Part shown: piece after piece, positions 1 through 5,025 of the stretch
Layout: the number at the start of each line of letters is the position of its first letter
Position numbering within the stretch: the stretch's first letter is position 1
Source: Candidatus Eiseniibacteriota bacterium
Lineage (GTDB): Bacteria > Eisenbacteria > RBG-16-71-46
Direction of reading: 5' to 3'
Length of the DNA: 5,025 bases
Assembly (NCBI GenBank): GCA_021414165.1
Contig: JAIOPA010000124.1
Span: forward strand, 1-5,025
Program-made: the position numbers and the translations under genes
Notes under the pieces: generated by a model
The model's input: only the letters and a program-made list of their open reading frames with translations
Databases searched by the model: none
What the model was told of the DNA's origin: nothing

Positions 1-395
1 AGGTGCTGCGCCAGCTGGGCAGCGAGCGCGCCATGATCGTGCACGGTGCCGACGGCATGGACGAGCTGTCCGTGTTCGCCAAGAACCACGTGGCCGAACT
101 CAAGGACGGCGCGATCCGCGAGTATACGCTCGATCCCGCCGATCTCGGACTGGCGCAGACCGACCGCACCGCGGTCGCCGGTGGCAGCCCGCAGGAGAAC
201 GCGGCGCGCATCAAGAGCGTGCTCGAGGGCGAGAAGGGTGCCGCGCGCGACATCGTGGTGCTCAATGCCGCGGCCGCACTCGTGGTGGCCGGCGTGTCCG
301 ACACGATCCCCGCGGGCGTGGCGCGCGTGCAGAAGGCGCTCGACAGCGGCGAGGCCGCCAAGAAGCTGGCCGAACTCGCGGCGTTCCGAGGTTAG
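1..395 (+). CDS. trpD: Anthranilate phosphoribosyltransferase, C-terminal part (5' end outside window)
   Basis: TrpD transfers the phosphoribosyl group of PRPP to anthranilate, giving N-(5'-phosphoribosyl)anthranilate, the second committed step of tryptophan synthesis; it is a cytosolic enzyme. Only the last 130 residues are visible, against roughly 340 for the full family member. The reading frame is open from the left edge (first whole codon at base 3) to a TAG at 393-395. The fragment starts in the segment before the motif VHGADGMDELS (about residues 13-23 of the fragment), a hallmark of this family. It then shows AELKDGAIREY, a PxDLGL segment, and the C-terminal VLNAAAALVVAG and ALDSGEAAKKL segments typical of TrpD helices. 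The GTG at base 3 is an internal Val codon, not a start. The next gene begins one base after the stop. TrpC, TrpF and TrpB downstream support the assignment; the related thymidine phosphorylase family is much less likely. Confidence 0.95.
   Translation, partial: VLRQLGSERAMIVHGADGMDELSVFAKNHVAELKDGAIREYTLDPADLGLAQTDRTAVAGGSPQENAARIKSVLEGEKGAARDIVVLNAAAALVVAGVSDTIPAGVARVQKALDSGEAAKKLAELAAFRG
388..391 (+). promoter_or_regulatory. Ribosome binding site for the RDD membrane protein
   Basis: GAGG lies five bases before the GTG at 397 and sits inside the last codons of trpD. It decides the start of the next gene: the longer open frame reaching back to base 46 runs through trpD and has no homology-like content. 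Because the site is inside trpD, ribosomes finishing trpD would pass over it, which suggests coupled translation. Confidence 0.55.
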
Positions 396-396
396 C

Positions 397-984
397 GTGT
401 TCTGCCCCAAGTGCGGCACCTACCTCGCGGCGCGTGTCCCGGCCTGTCCGTTGTGCGCGCATGCGTTCGACGGTGGCGTGAGCGCCGCGTCGCAGGCGCG
501 GCTCGTGGCGCCCTCGCGTGAGCACGCCACCGCGTACGCCGGCTTCTGGCGGCGCGCGTTCGCGTTCCTGCTCGATGCCATCGTGCTGTTCTTCCCGGCG
601 GCCACCGTGCGCGTGCTGCTCGGGCTCTCGAGCAGCGGGCTCGTGGACTACGAATCACCCGCCACGTACTGGGCGGTGGTGGCCGAGCTCACCATGGACT
701 GGCTGTACGCCGCGGCCATGCTGTCGTCGCGCGCCGGTGGCACGCTGGGCATGCAGGTCATGGGCATCCGCATCGCGCGCGTGAACGGCGATCCGGTCAC
801 GTTCTCGCGCGCCACGTGGCGATTCTTCGCGCAGCTGCTCGACTTCATCACGCTGGGCATCGGCTATCTCATGCAGTTGTTCTCGCCGCGCCGGCAGACG
901 CTGCACGACATGGTCACCGACACCGTGGTGGTGCGCACCGCCGACGAACCGGTCGCGGCCCCCGTGCTGCGGACCGCGTCATGA
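397..984 (+). CDS. Zinc-ribbon RDD family membrane protein
   Basis: A 195-residue predicted inner-membrane protein of unknown precise role. Residues 3-20 form a four-cysteine zinc ribbon: CPKC at 3-6 and CPLC at 17-20, ten residues between the two knuckles. A polar linker (about 25-47) leads to an RDD domain. This opens with GFWRRAFAFLLD (49-60), where R53 and D60 match the family's conserved Arg and Asp. Three hydrophobic segments follow at about 55-77, 92-109 and 143-162. GTLGMQVMGIRI (115-126) and QTLHDMVTDTVVV (167-179) are the other typical RDD blocks. The GTG start is chosen because it follows the trpD stop by one base, has GAGG upstream and places the first cysteine at residue 3. The stop overlaps the trpC start as ATGA. 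RDD proteins are mostly uncharacterised; some have been linked to cation/proton exchange. Nothing here ties this one chemically to tryptophan synthesis, so its role in the operon is open. Confidence 0.85.
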   Translation: MFCPKCGTYLAARVPACPLCAHAFDGGVSAASQARLVAPSREHATAYAGFWRRAFAFLLDAIVLFFPAATVRVLLGLSSSGLVDYESPATYWAVVAELTMDWLYAAAMLSSRAGGTLGMQVMGIRIARVNGDPVTFSRATWRFFAQLLDFITLGIGYLMQLFSPRRQTLHDMVTDTVVVRTADEPVAAPVLRTAS

Positions 985-1793
985 GCCGCGGCGCCGAGTT
1001 CCTGGCGGCCATCGAGAGCGACCGCCGGAAGCGCGTCGCCGAGATGAAGCTGGCCGCGCCCGCCCACACGCTGCGCGCCAAGCTGCCGCCCGCGCCCGCC
1101 AATGGCCGGCTCGAGCGCGCGCTGCGCCGTGGGGGCAAGGAGGGCGCGATCAAGCTCTTGTGCGAGGTCAAGCGCGCCTCGCCGTCCAAGGGCATGCTCA
1201 ACGAGCACGTCGATCCGGTCGCACTCGCCAGCCTGTACGAGGCCGGTGGTGCGGCGGCCGTGTCGTTGGTCACCGAGCCCGATCACTTCAAGGGTGATCT
1301 GCAGTGGATGACCGACGTGCGGCCCAAGGTGAAGCTGCCGCTGTTGCTCAAGGACTTCGTGATCGACTCGTACCAGTTGCTTGACGCTGCGGTGCGTGGC
1401 GCCGATGGCGTGCTGTTGCTGGCCGCGCTCTTGTCCGAGACCGAGATGCAGCGCCTGATCGGCGAGGCCAAGTTGCTCGGGGTCGATCCGCTCGTCGAGG
1501 TGCACACGCTCGAGGAGTTGCACGCCTCGCTGCGCGCGGGTGCCAACATCATTGGCATCAACCACCGCAACCTGCACACGTTCGAGCTCGACATGAGCCT
1601 GTCGGCCAAGCTGCTGCCGTTGATCCCGCCCATGGTGACCGCCGTGGCCGAGAGCGGCATCAGCCACCCCGACGAGATCCGCAAGCTCCGGGAGACGCGC
1701 TGCGACGCCGTGCTCATGGGCGAGGTGTTCGCCACCGCCAAGGACCCCGCGGCCACGCTCGCGGCACTCGCCGCTGCAGCGCGCGGCGCCTGA
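981..1793 (+). CDS. trpC: Indole-3-glycerol phosphate synthase
   Basis: TrpC closes the indole ring: it converts 1-(2-carboxyphenylamino)-1-deoxyribulose 5-phosphate to indole-3-glycerol phosphate, releasing CO2 and water. It is a cytosolic (beta/alpha)8 barrel. The 270 residues match a stand-alone, full-length family member. All expected active-site residues are visible: E62 and K64 in CEVKRASPSKG (61-71), K124 in LLLKDF (121-126), E173 in LVEVH (171-175), N194 in GINHRNL (192-198), and E224-S225 in AESGI (223-227). The usual GINNRNL reads GINHRNL, a mild change next to the catalytic Asn. The phosphate-binding end is seen in AVLMGEVF (243-250). The ATG at 981 overlaps the stop of the RDD gene (ATGA), so translation is probably coupled; no strong Shine-Dalgarno is seen before it. 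The open frame reaching back to 816 is not used, since it reads through the RDD gene. TrpF is a separate gene here, not fused as in E. coli. Confidence 0.97.
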   Translation: MSRGAEFLAAIESDRRKRVAEMKLAAPAHTLRAKLPPAPANGRLERALRRGGKEGAIKLLCEVKRASPSKGMLNEHVDPVALASLYEAGGAAAVSLVTEPDHFKGDLQWMTDVRPKVKLPLLLKDFVIDSYQLLDAAVRGADGVLLLAALLSETEMQRLIGEAKLLGVDPLVEVHTLEELHASLRAGANIIGINHRNLHTFELDMSLSAKLLPLIPPMVTAVAESGISHPDEIRKLRETRCDAVLMGEVFATAKDPAATLAALAAAARGA

Positions 1794-1803
1794 TCGTGCG
1801 CGC

Positions 1804-1807
1804 GGAG
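1804..1807 (+). promoter_or_regulatory. Ribosome binding site for trpF
   Basis: GGAG lies five bases before the ATG at 1813, in the 19-base gap after the trpC stop. It supports that ATG over the GTG codon directly after it. Confidence 0.55.
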
Positions 1808-1812
1808 CCGGC

Positions 1813-2469
1813 ATGGTGCGACGCACGATCGTGAAGGTGTGCGGGCTCACGCGGCGCGAAGACGCGTCGTGGGCCCTGGCCTGTGGGGCCGACTGGCTGG
1901 GCTTCGTGGTGCACGGCGAGAGCCCGCGCCGTATCGAGCCCGAGGACGCCGGCCGCATCGTGGCGTCGGTGGGCGGCGGGCTCGCCGTGGCCGTCATGGT
2001 GGGCGTGACTCCCGCGCAAGCGCTCGACCTGGCCACGCGCTCGCACGCGGCCCGCGTGCAACTGCACAAGGTCGATCCGGCCACCTGGCCTGCCGACTTC
2101 CCGCTCGCCTGTACGTTCGCCATGGGTGTCACGCCCGAGGGCCGCATCGTCGGCGACGAACCCGCATCGAACCACCTGCTGTTGCTCGACACCTCGTATG
2201 GCGCCCAGGCCGGCGGCACCGGCCGCACGTGGCCATGGGCCGTGGCGCGCGATCTCTGCGAGCGCCGCGACGTCATGCTGGCCGGTGGCCTGAACGCCGA
2301 CAACGTGGGAGAGGCCATCCGCACGCTGCACCCGTTCGGCGTCGACGCCTCGTCGTCACTCGAGCTGAGCCCCGGCATCAAGGATCCCGAACGCGTGCGC
2401 CGCTATGTCGCGGCCGCGCGCGCCCCCGAACTCGAACACGCACCCGACTCCAACGCGAAGGACTCCTAA
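1813..2469 (+). CDS. trpF: Phosphoribosylanthranilate isomerase
   Basis: TrpF performs the Amadori rearrangement of N-(5'-phosphoribosyl)anthranilate to the substrate of TrpC, in the cytosol. The 218 residues are a normal length for the stand-alone barrel enzyme. The N-terminal KVCGLTRREDA (8-18) carries the catalytic cysteine C10. The catalytic aspartate is D126 in LLLLDTSYG (122-130), followed by GGTG (134-137) and W140. LAGGLNADNV (156-165) and the tail SPGIKD (186-191) form the phosphate-binding end. Several usually firm positions differ: SPRRI at 37-41 follows HGE instead of the usual hydrophobic/Pro context, VQLH is followed by K86 instead of Gly, and the common DVSSGVE block reads DASSSLE (178-184). 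The core catalytic pair is intact, so I expect an active enzyme. It sits 19 bases after trpC and one base before trpB. Low similarity could lead automatic tools to call it hypothetical. Confidence 0.93.
   Translation: MVRRTIVKVCGLTRREDASWALACGADWLGFVVHGESPRRIEPEDAGRIVASVGGGLAVAVMVGVTPAQALDLATRSHAARVQLHKVDPATWPADFPLACTFAMGVTPEGRIVGDEPASNHLLLLDTSYGAQAGGTGRTWPWAVARDLCERRDVMLAGGLNADNVGEAIRTLHPFGVDASSSLELSPGIKDPERVRRYVAAARAPELEHAPDSNAKDS
2457..2462 (+). promoter_or_regulatory. Ribosome binding site for trpB
   Basis: GAAGGA, the strongest Shine-Dalgarno match in the window, sits eight bases before the ATG at 2471 and inside the last codons of trpF. It fixes the trpB start at 2471 over the upstream in-frame ATG at 2405. 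Confidence 0.65.
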
Positions 2470-2470
2470 G

Positions 2471-3667
2471 ATGGACCCGCAGGCCTCCGTACCCGATGCG
2501 ACCGGCCACTTCGGCCCCTATGGCGGACGCTTCGTGCCCGAGACGCTCGTTGTCGCGTTGGAGGAGCTGGAGCAGGAGTACACGCGCGCGCAGGCCGACC
2601 CGGCGTTCCGCGCCGAGCTGGCCGCCACGCTGCGCGACTTCGCCGGCCGGCCCACGCCGCTCATCGAGGCCAAGCGTTTCTCCGAGCGCGCCGGCTGCCG
2701 CGTGCTCTTGAAGCGCGAGGACCTGCTGCACACCGGTGCGCACAAGATCAACAACACCATCGGGCAGTGCCTGCTCACCAAGCGCATGGGCAAGCCGCGC
2801 GTGATCGCCGAGACCGGCGCTGGCCAGCATGGCGTGGCCACAGCCGCGGCCGCGGCGCGCTTCGGTCTGGACTGCGTGGTGTACATGGGCAGCGAGGACA
2901 TGCGCCGCCAGAAGCTCAACGTGGAGCGCATGCGCTTGCTGGGCGCCAAGGTCGTGCCGGTCGATTCCGGCAGCCGCACGCTCAAGGACGCGATCAACGA
3001 GGCCATGCGCGACTGGGTCACGCGCGTGCGCGATACGCATTACATCCTGGGCTCCGTGCTCGGTCCGCATCCGTTCCCGGTCATGGTGCGCGACTTCCAT
3101 CGCGTCATCGGTGTGGAGGCACGAGAGCAGGTGCAGGCACTCGTGGGCCGGCTGCCCGATGTGCTCGTGGCCTGCGTGGGCGGCGGCAGCAATGCCATCG
3201 GCCTGTTCCACGCGTTCCTGGGCGACACGAGCGTGAAGAAGGTCGGCGTGGAAGCGGGCGGGGAGGGCGTGGCCAGCGGCCGTCATGCCGCACGCGTCCC
3301 CGAGCACTCGGTGGGTGTCATGCATGGCACGCGCACGCTGCTGCTGCAGGACGCCAACGGCATGATCCGTGAGACGCACTCGGTGTCGGCCGGTCTCGAT
3401 TACCCCGCACTCGGACCCGAGCACGCGTGGTTGAACGACCAGGGCATGGCGCGCTACGACAGTGTCACGGACGCCGAGGCCCTGGAGGCGTTCGAGTTGC
3501 TGTCGCGGCTCGAGGGCATCCTGCCCGCGCTCGAGTCGTCGCACGCACTGGCCTGGGCATTGCGCGAGGGCGGCAAGCTCGGTAAGGACGCCATCGTGCT
3601 CGTGAACCTGTCGGGCCGCGGTGACAAGGACGTGGCCGAGGTGCTGCGCGTGACCGGCCGCGAGTAG
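2471..3667 (+). CDS. trpB: Tryptophan synthase beta subunit
   Basis: TrpB is a PLP enzyme that condenses indole with L-serine to give L-tryptophan, normally as an alpha2-beta2 complex with TrpA, which supplies indole through a tunnel. The 398 residues match the length of the standard TrpB1 type. The N terminus has the typical FGPYGGRFVPETL (14-26). The PLP lysine is K92 in HTGAHKINN (87-95). The catalytic glutamate is E114 in AETGAGQHGVA (113-123). The phosphate-binding loop is GGGSNAIG (237-244). VGVEAGGEG (258-266), HSVSAGLDYP (303-312), GPEH (315-318) and LSGRGDKD (380-387) are also present, with S381 in the position that contacts the PLP ring nitrogen. These features separate it from the TrpB2 group and from threonine synthase-like enzymes. 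It starts one base after the trpF stop. The usual partner gene trpA does not follow; a hydrolase gene begins two bases after its stop. Confidence 0.98.
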   Translation: MDPQASVPDATGHFGPYGGRFVPETLVVALEELEQEYTRAQADPAFRAELAATLRDFAGRPTPLIEAKRFSERAGCRVLLKREDLLHTGAHKINNTIGQCLLTKRMGKPRVIAETGAGQHGVATAAAAARFGLDCVVYMGSEDMRRQKLNVERMRLLGAKVVPVDSGSRTLKDAINEAMRDWVTRVRDTHYILGSVLGPHPFPVMVRDFHRVIGVEAREQVQALVGRLPDVLVACVGGGSNAIGLFHAFLGDTSVKKVGVEAGGEGVASGRHAARVPEHSVGVMHGTRTLLLQDANGMIRETHSVSAGLDYPALGPEHAWLNDQGMARYDSVTDAEALEAFELLSRLEGILPALESSHALAWALREGGKLGKDAIVLVNLSGRGDKDVAEVLRVTGRE

Positions 3668-3669
3668 AC

Positions 3670-4305
3670 GTGAGCACGCCCGGCACGTTCCAGCATCGCT
3701 TCGAGCCTGCGCCCACGGGGGCGAGTGACGGCACGCTGTTGCTGCTGCATGGTACGGGTGGCAACGAGAACGACCTGCTGCCGTTGGGACGCGCGATCGC
3801 GGCCCACGCGGCATTGCTGTCGCCGCGCGGTCAGGTGCTGGAGCAGGGGATGCCGCGCTTCTTCAAGCGCCATGCCGATGGGTCGTTCGACCACGATGAC
3901 CTCGTGGCGCGCACGCACGCGCTCGCTGCGTTCGTGGAGGAAGCCGCCACACGCTATGGGTTCGATCGCACGCGCGTCACCGCGGTCGGGTTCTCGAATG
4001 GCGCCAACATCGCCGCCTCGCTCATGCTGCTGCACCCGGGGCTGCTCACCGGTGCGATCCTGCTGCGCCCCATGGTGCCGTTCATCGCCGATGAGTTGCC
4101 CGATCTGTCGGGCCGCCGCGTGCTGGTGGCCGCCGGCCGCAAGGACCCCATCGTGCCCGCCCGGCAGAGCGAGATCCTGGCCGGCATGCTCACCGAGGCG
4201 GGGGCCGATGTGACGCTGCACTGGTCGCCCGGCGAGCATGGTCTGGAGGCCGGGGACGTGGCCGCCGCGAGCGCCTGGTGGCAGGCCGCTCCGGCGCGGC
4301 CGTGA
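3670..4305 (+). CDS. Alpha/beta-hydrolase, carboxylesterase/phospholipase family
   Basis: A 211-residue cytosolic serine hydrolase; no signal peptide or membrane segment is visible. The family (dienelactone hydrolase-like carboxylesterases such as YpfH and MhqD) cleaves short esters or thioesters, and the substrate cannot be read from the sequence. LLLLHGTGGNENDLLPL (23-39) provides the oxyanion-hole region after the second strand. SPRG (51-54) and the FFKRHADGSFDHDDL stretch (64-78) are typical of MhqD-like members. The nucleophile is S109 in GFSNGANIA (107-115), the acid D159 in GRKDPIVP (156-163), and the histidine H190 in GEHGLE (188-193), so the triad is complete. The start is GTG at 3670, two bases after the trpB stop, with no clear Shine-Dalgarno, which suggests coupling to trpB. 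It occupies the place where trpA is expected but bears no resemblance to TrpA. Its link to tryptophan synthesis may be only shared transcription. Confidence 0.9.
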   Translation: MSTPGTFQHRFEPAPTGASDGTLLLLHGTGGNENDLLPLGRAIAAHAALLSPRGQVLEQGMPRFFKRHADGSFDHDDLVARTHALAAFVEEAATRYGFDRTRVTAVGFSNGANIAASLMLLHPGLLTGAILLRPMVPFIADELPDLSGRRVLVAAGRKDPIVPARQSEILAGMLTEAGADVTLHWSPGEHGLEAGDVAAASAWWQAAPARP

Positions 4306-4330
4306 CCTTGCGGCTCGCCTGTGCTATAAA
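4302..4330 (+). promoter_or_regulatory. Probable sigma-70-type promoter for the tRNA-Arg gene
   Basis: A -10 element TATAAA at 4325-4330 stands out as the only A/T-rich patch in this GC-rich stretch and matches the consensus at five of six positions. Exactly 17 bases upstream is GTGACC (4302-4307), matching TTGACA at four of six positions and overlapping the TGA stop of the hydrolase gene. Transcription would start near 4337, a few bases before the mature tRNA 5' end at 4344. The region after the -10 (4331-4340) is almost all G and C, like discriminators of stringently controlled stable-RNA promoters; that regulation is inference. Confidence 0.6.
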
Positions 4331-4343
4331 ACGCCGCCGCTGT

Positions 4344-4420
<77 letters not shown>

Positions 4421-4429
4421 CCCACTCTT

Positions 4430-5025
4430 GTGATCCCTTCCCAAGACACTTCAAGCGAGCGATTCAAGCCCAACGCCTCTCGTGAGATGGCGTCGATGTT
4501 CGACGATGTCTCGGGGCGTTACGACCTGCTCAATCGCGTCATGACGCTGGGGCAGGATTCGGCCTGGCGCATCGCCATGTGGCGCCGCGTGCCGAGATCC
4601 GCGCGCACCGTGCTCGACCTGTGCACCGGCAGCGGCGTGTCGCTGCCGGGACTCCGCCGCCCGGGCCGCACCGTGCTCGGGATCGACGTGAGCCTGGCCA
4701 TGCTGCAGGTGGCGAACCAGCTGCAGGCCGAGCCCGGTTGGTCGCCGCGCCTGGCGTGCGCCGATGGCTTCAAGCTGCCGCTGCGCAACGGCGCGCTCGA
4801 TGCCGTGACCGTGGCGTTCGGCATCCGCAACCTGCGCCCGCGCGTGCAGGCCCTCGCCGAGATCGCGCGCGTGCTGGTGCCTGGCGGCCGTCTGGTGGTG
4901 CTCGAGGCCGCGGCCCCCGCGCCCGGGCCGCTCGCGCCGTTCACGCGCTGGTGGATCCGCAACATGATCCCGCTCGCGGGGCGCATCTCACCGGACCCCA
5001 CGGCCTACCGGTACCTCGCCGAGAG
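4430..5025 (+). CDS. ubiE: UbiE/MenG-type quinone methyltransferase, N-terminal part (3' end outside window)
   Basis: This family adds a methyl group from S-adenosylmethionine to demethylmenaquinone (MenG) and/or to a ubiquinone precursor (UbiE) at the membrane surface; which quinone applies cannot be read here. The frame is open to the right edge: 198 whole codons of about 230-250 expected. Residues, counted from GTG 4430: MFDDVSGRYDLLNRVMTLG (23-41) with W46-R47, the family's N-terminal signature; VLDLCTGSGVS (61-71), the SAM-binding loop; GIDVSLAML (84-92); ADGFKLP (111-117); AFGIRN (129-134), a strong family mark; ARVLVPGGRLVVLE (146-159); and AYRYLAE (192-198). The signature 'RVLKPGG...LEFS' reads V150 for Lys and AA for the usual Phe-Ser. 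The start is uncertain: GTG 4430 gives the usual roughly 20-residue lead but has no Shine-Dalgarno and begins nine bases after the tRNA CCA; ATG 4487 and ATG 4496 are alternatives. Co-transcription with the tRNA is likely, since no terminator lies between. Confidence 0.88.
   Translation, partial: MIPSQDTSSERFKPNASREMASMFDDVSGRYDLLNRVMTLGQDSAWRIAMWRRVPRSARTVLDLCTGSGVSLPGLRRPGRTVLGIDVSLAMLQVANQLQAEPGWSPRLACADGFKLPLRNGALDAVTVAFGIRNLRPRVQALAEIARVLVPGGRLVVLEAAAPAPGPLAPFTRWWIRNMIPLAGRISPDPTAYRYLAE

Noticed and set aside
46..396. Upstream extension of the RDD gene frame to an ATG at base 46
   Set aside because: The extension runs through trpD in another frame and is an Arg/Ser/Pro-rich shadow; the zinc ribbon and Shine-Dalgarno place the start at 397.
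816..980. Upstream extension of the trpC frame
   Set aside because: It overlaps the RDD domain coding sequence; the ATG at 981 gives the normal TrpC length.
864..2381. 505-residue open frame on the - strand opposite trpC and trpF
   Set aside because: It is rich in Arg, His, Ala and Gly with no recognisable domain, and lies opposite two well-supported enzymes. Long antisense frames are expected in GC-rich coding DNA with biased third positions.
1839..2711. 290-residue + strand frame overlapping trpF and trpB
   Set aside because: It is Arg-rich low-complexity translation in the wrong frame of two clear genes.
2378..3814. 478-residue open frame on the - strand opposite trpB
   Set aside because: Same reason: it mirrors trpB codon bias, spans into two neighbouring genes and shows no family motif.
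4421..4486. Possible terminator hairpin after the tRNA (TCTTG 4426-4430 with CAAGA 4442-4446) and a repeated TTCAAGC (4450-4456, 4463-4469)
   Set aside because: The stem is only five base pairs with an 11-base loop and no T run follows, and the 7-base repeat is short enough to be chance within a coding frame.

Overview
The window is ordinary, densely packed, GC-rich bacterial chromosome. It carries the distal part of a tryptophan biosynthesis operon, then a small esterase gene, a tRNA-Arg gene and the 5' part of a quinone-pathway methyltransferase gene. All genes lie on the + strand. The high GC content, GTG starts, encoded CCA tail and very tight spacing fit a high-GC Gram-negative-type lineage. 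The look of the proteins and a RDD/zinc-ribbon gene inside a trp operon make me think of Gemmatimonadota, but this is an impression and not something the sequence proves.

Layout: 1-395 is the C-terminal part of trpD (anthranilate phosphoribosyltransferase), cut by the window edge. 397-984 is a 195-residue membrane protein with an N-terminal zinc ribbon and an RDD domain, starting one base after the trpD stop. 981-1793 is trpC, overlapping the RDD gene by ATGA. 1813-2469 is trpF. 2471-3667 is trpB, starting one base after the trpF stop. 3670-4305 is an alpha/beta-hydrolase (carboxylesterase family), two bases after trpB. 4344-4420 is tRNA-Arg(CCG) with its own probable promoter. From 4430 (or 4487) to the right edge runs a ubiE/menG-type methyltransferase, cut by the window edge.

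TrpD, TrpF, TrpC and TrpB carry out consecutive steps from anthranilate to tryptophan: phosphoribosylation, isomerisation, ring closure to indole-3-glycerol phosphate, and condensation of indole with serine. The alpha subunit gene trpA, which normally follows trpB, is not in the window; the hydrolase holds that position. Overlaps and gaps of 1 to 19 bases from trpD through the hydrolase suggest one transcript. The promoter before the tRNA gene begins a second unit that probably includes the methyltransferase.

I see no mobile element, CRISPR array, phage gene or clear new system. The points most worth a second look are the RDD membrane gene coupled into the trp operon, the missing trpA, the atypical TrpF motifs, and the methyltransferase gene that begins almost directly at the tRNA 3' end.
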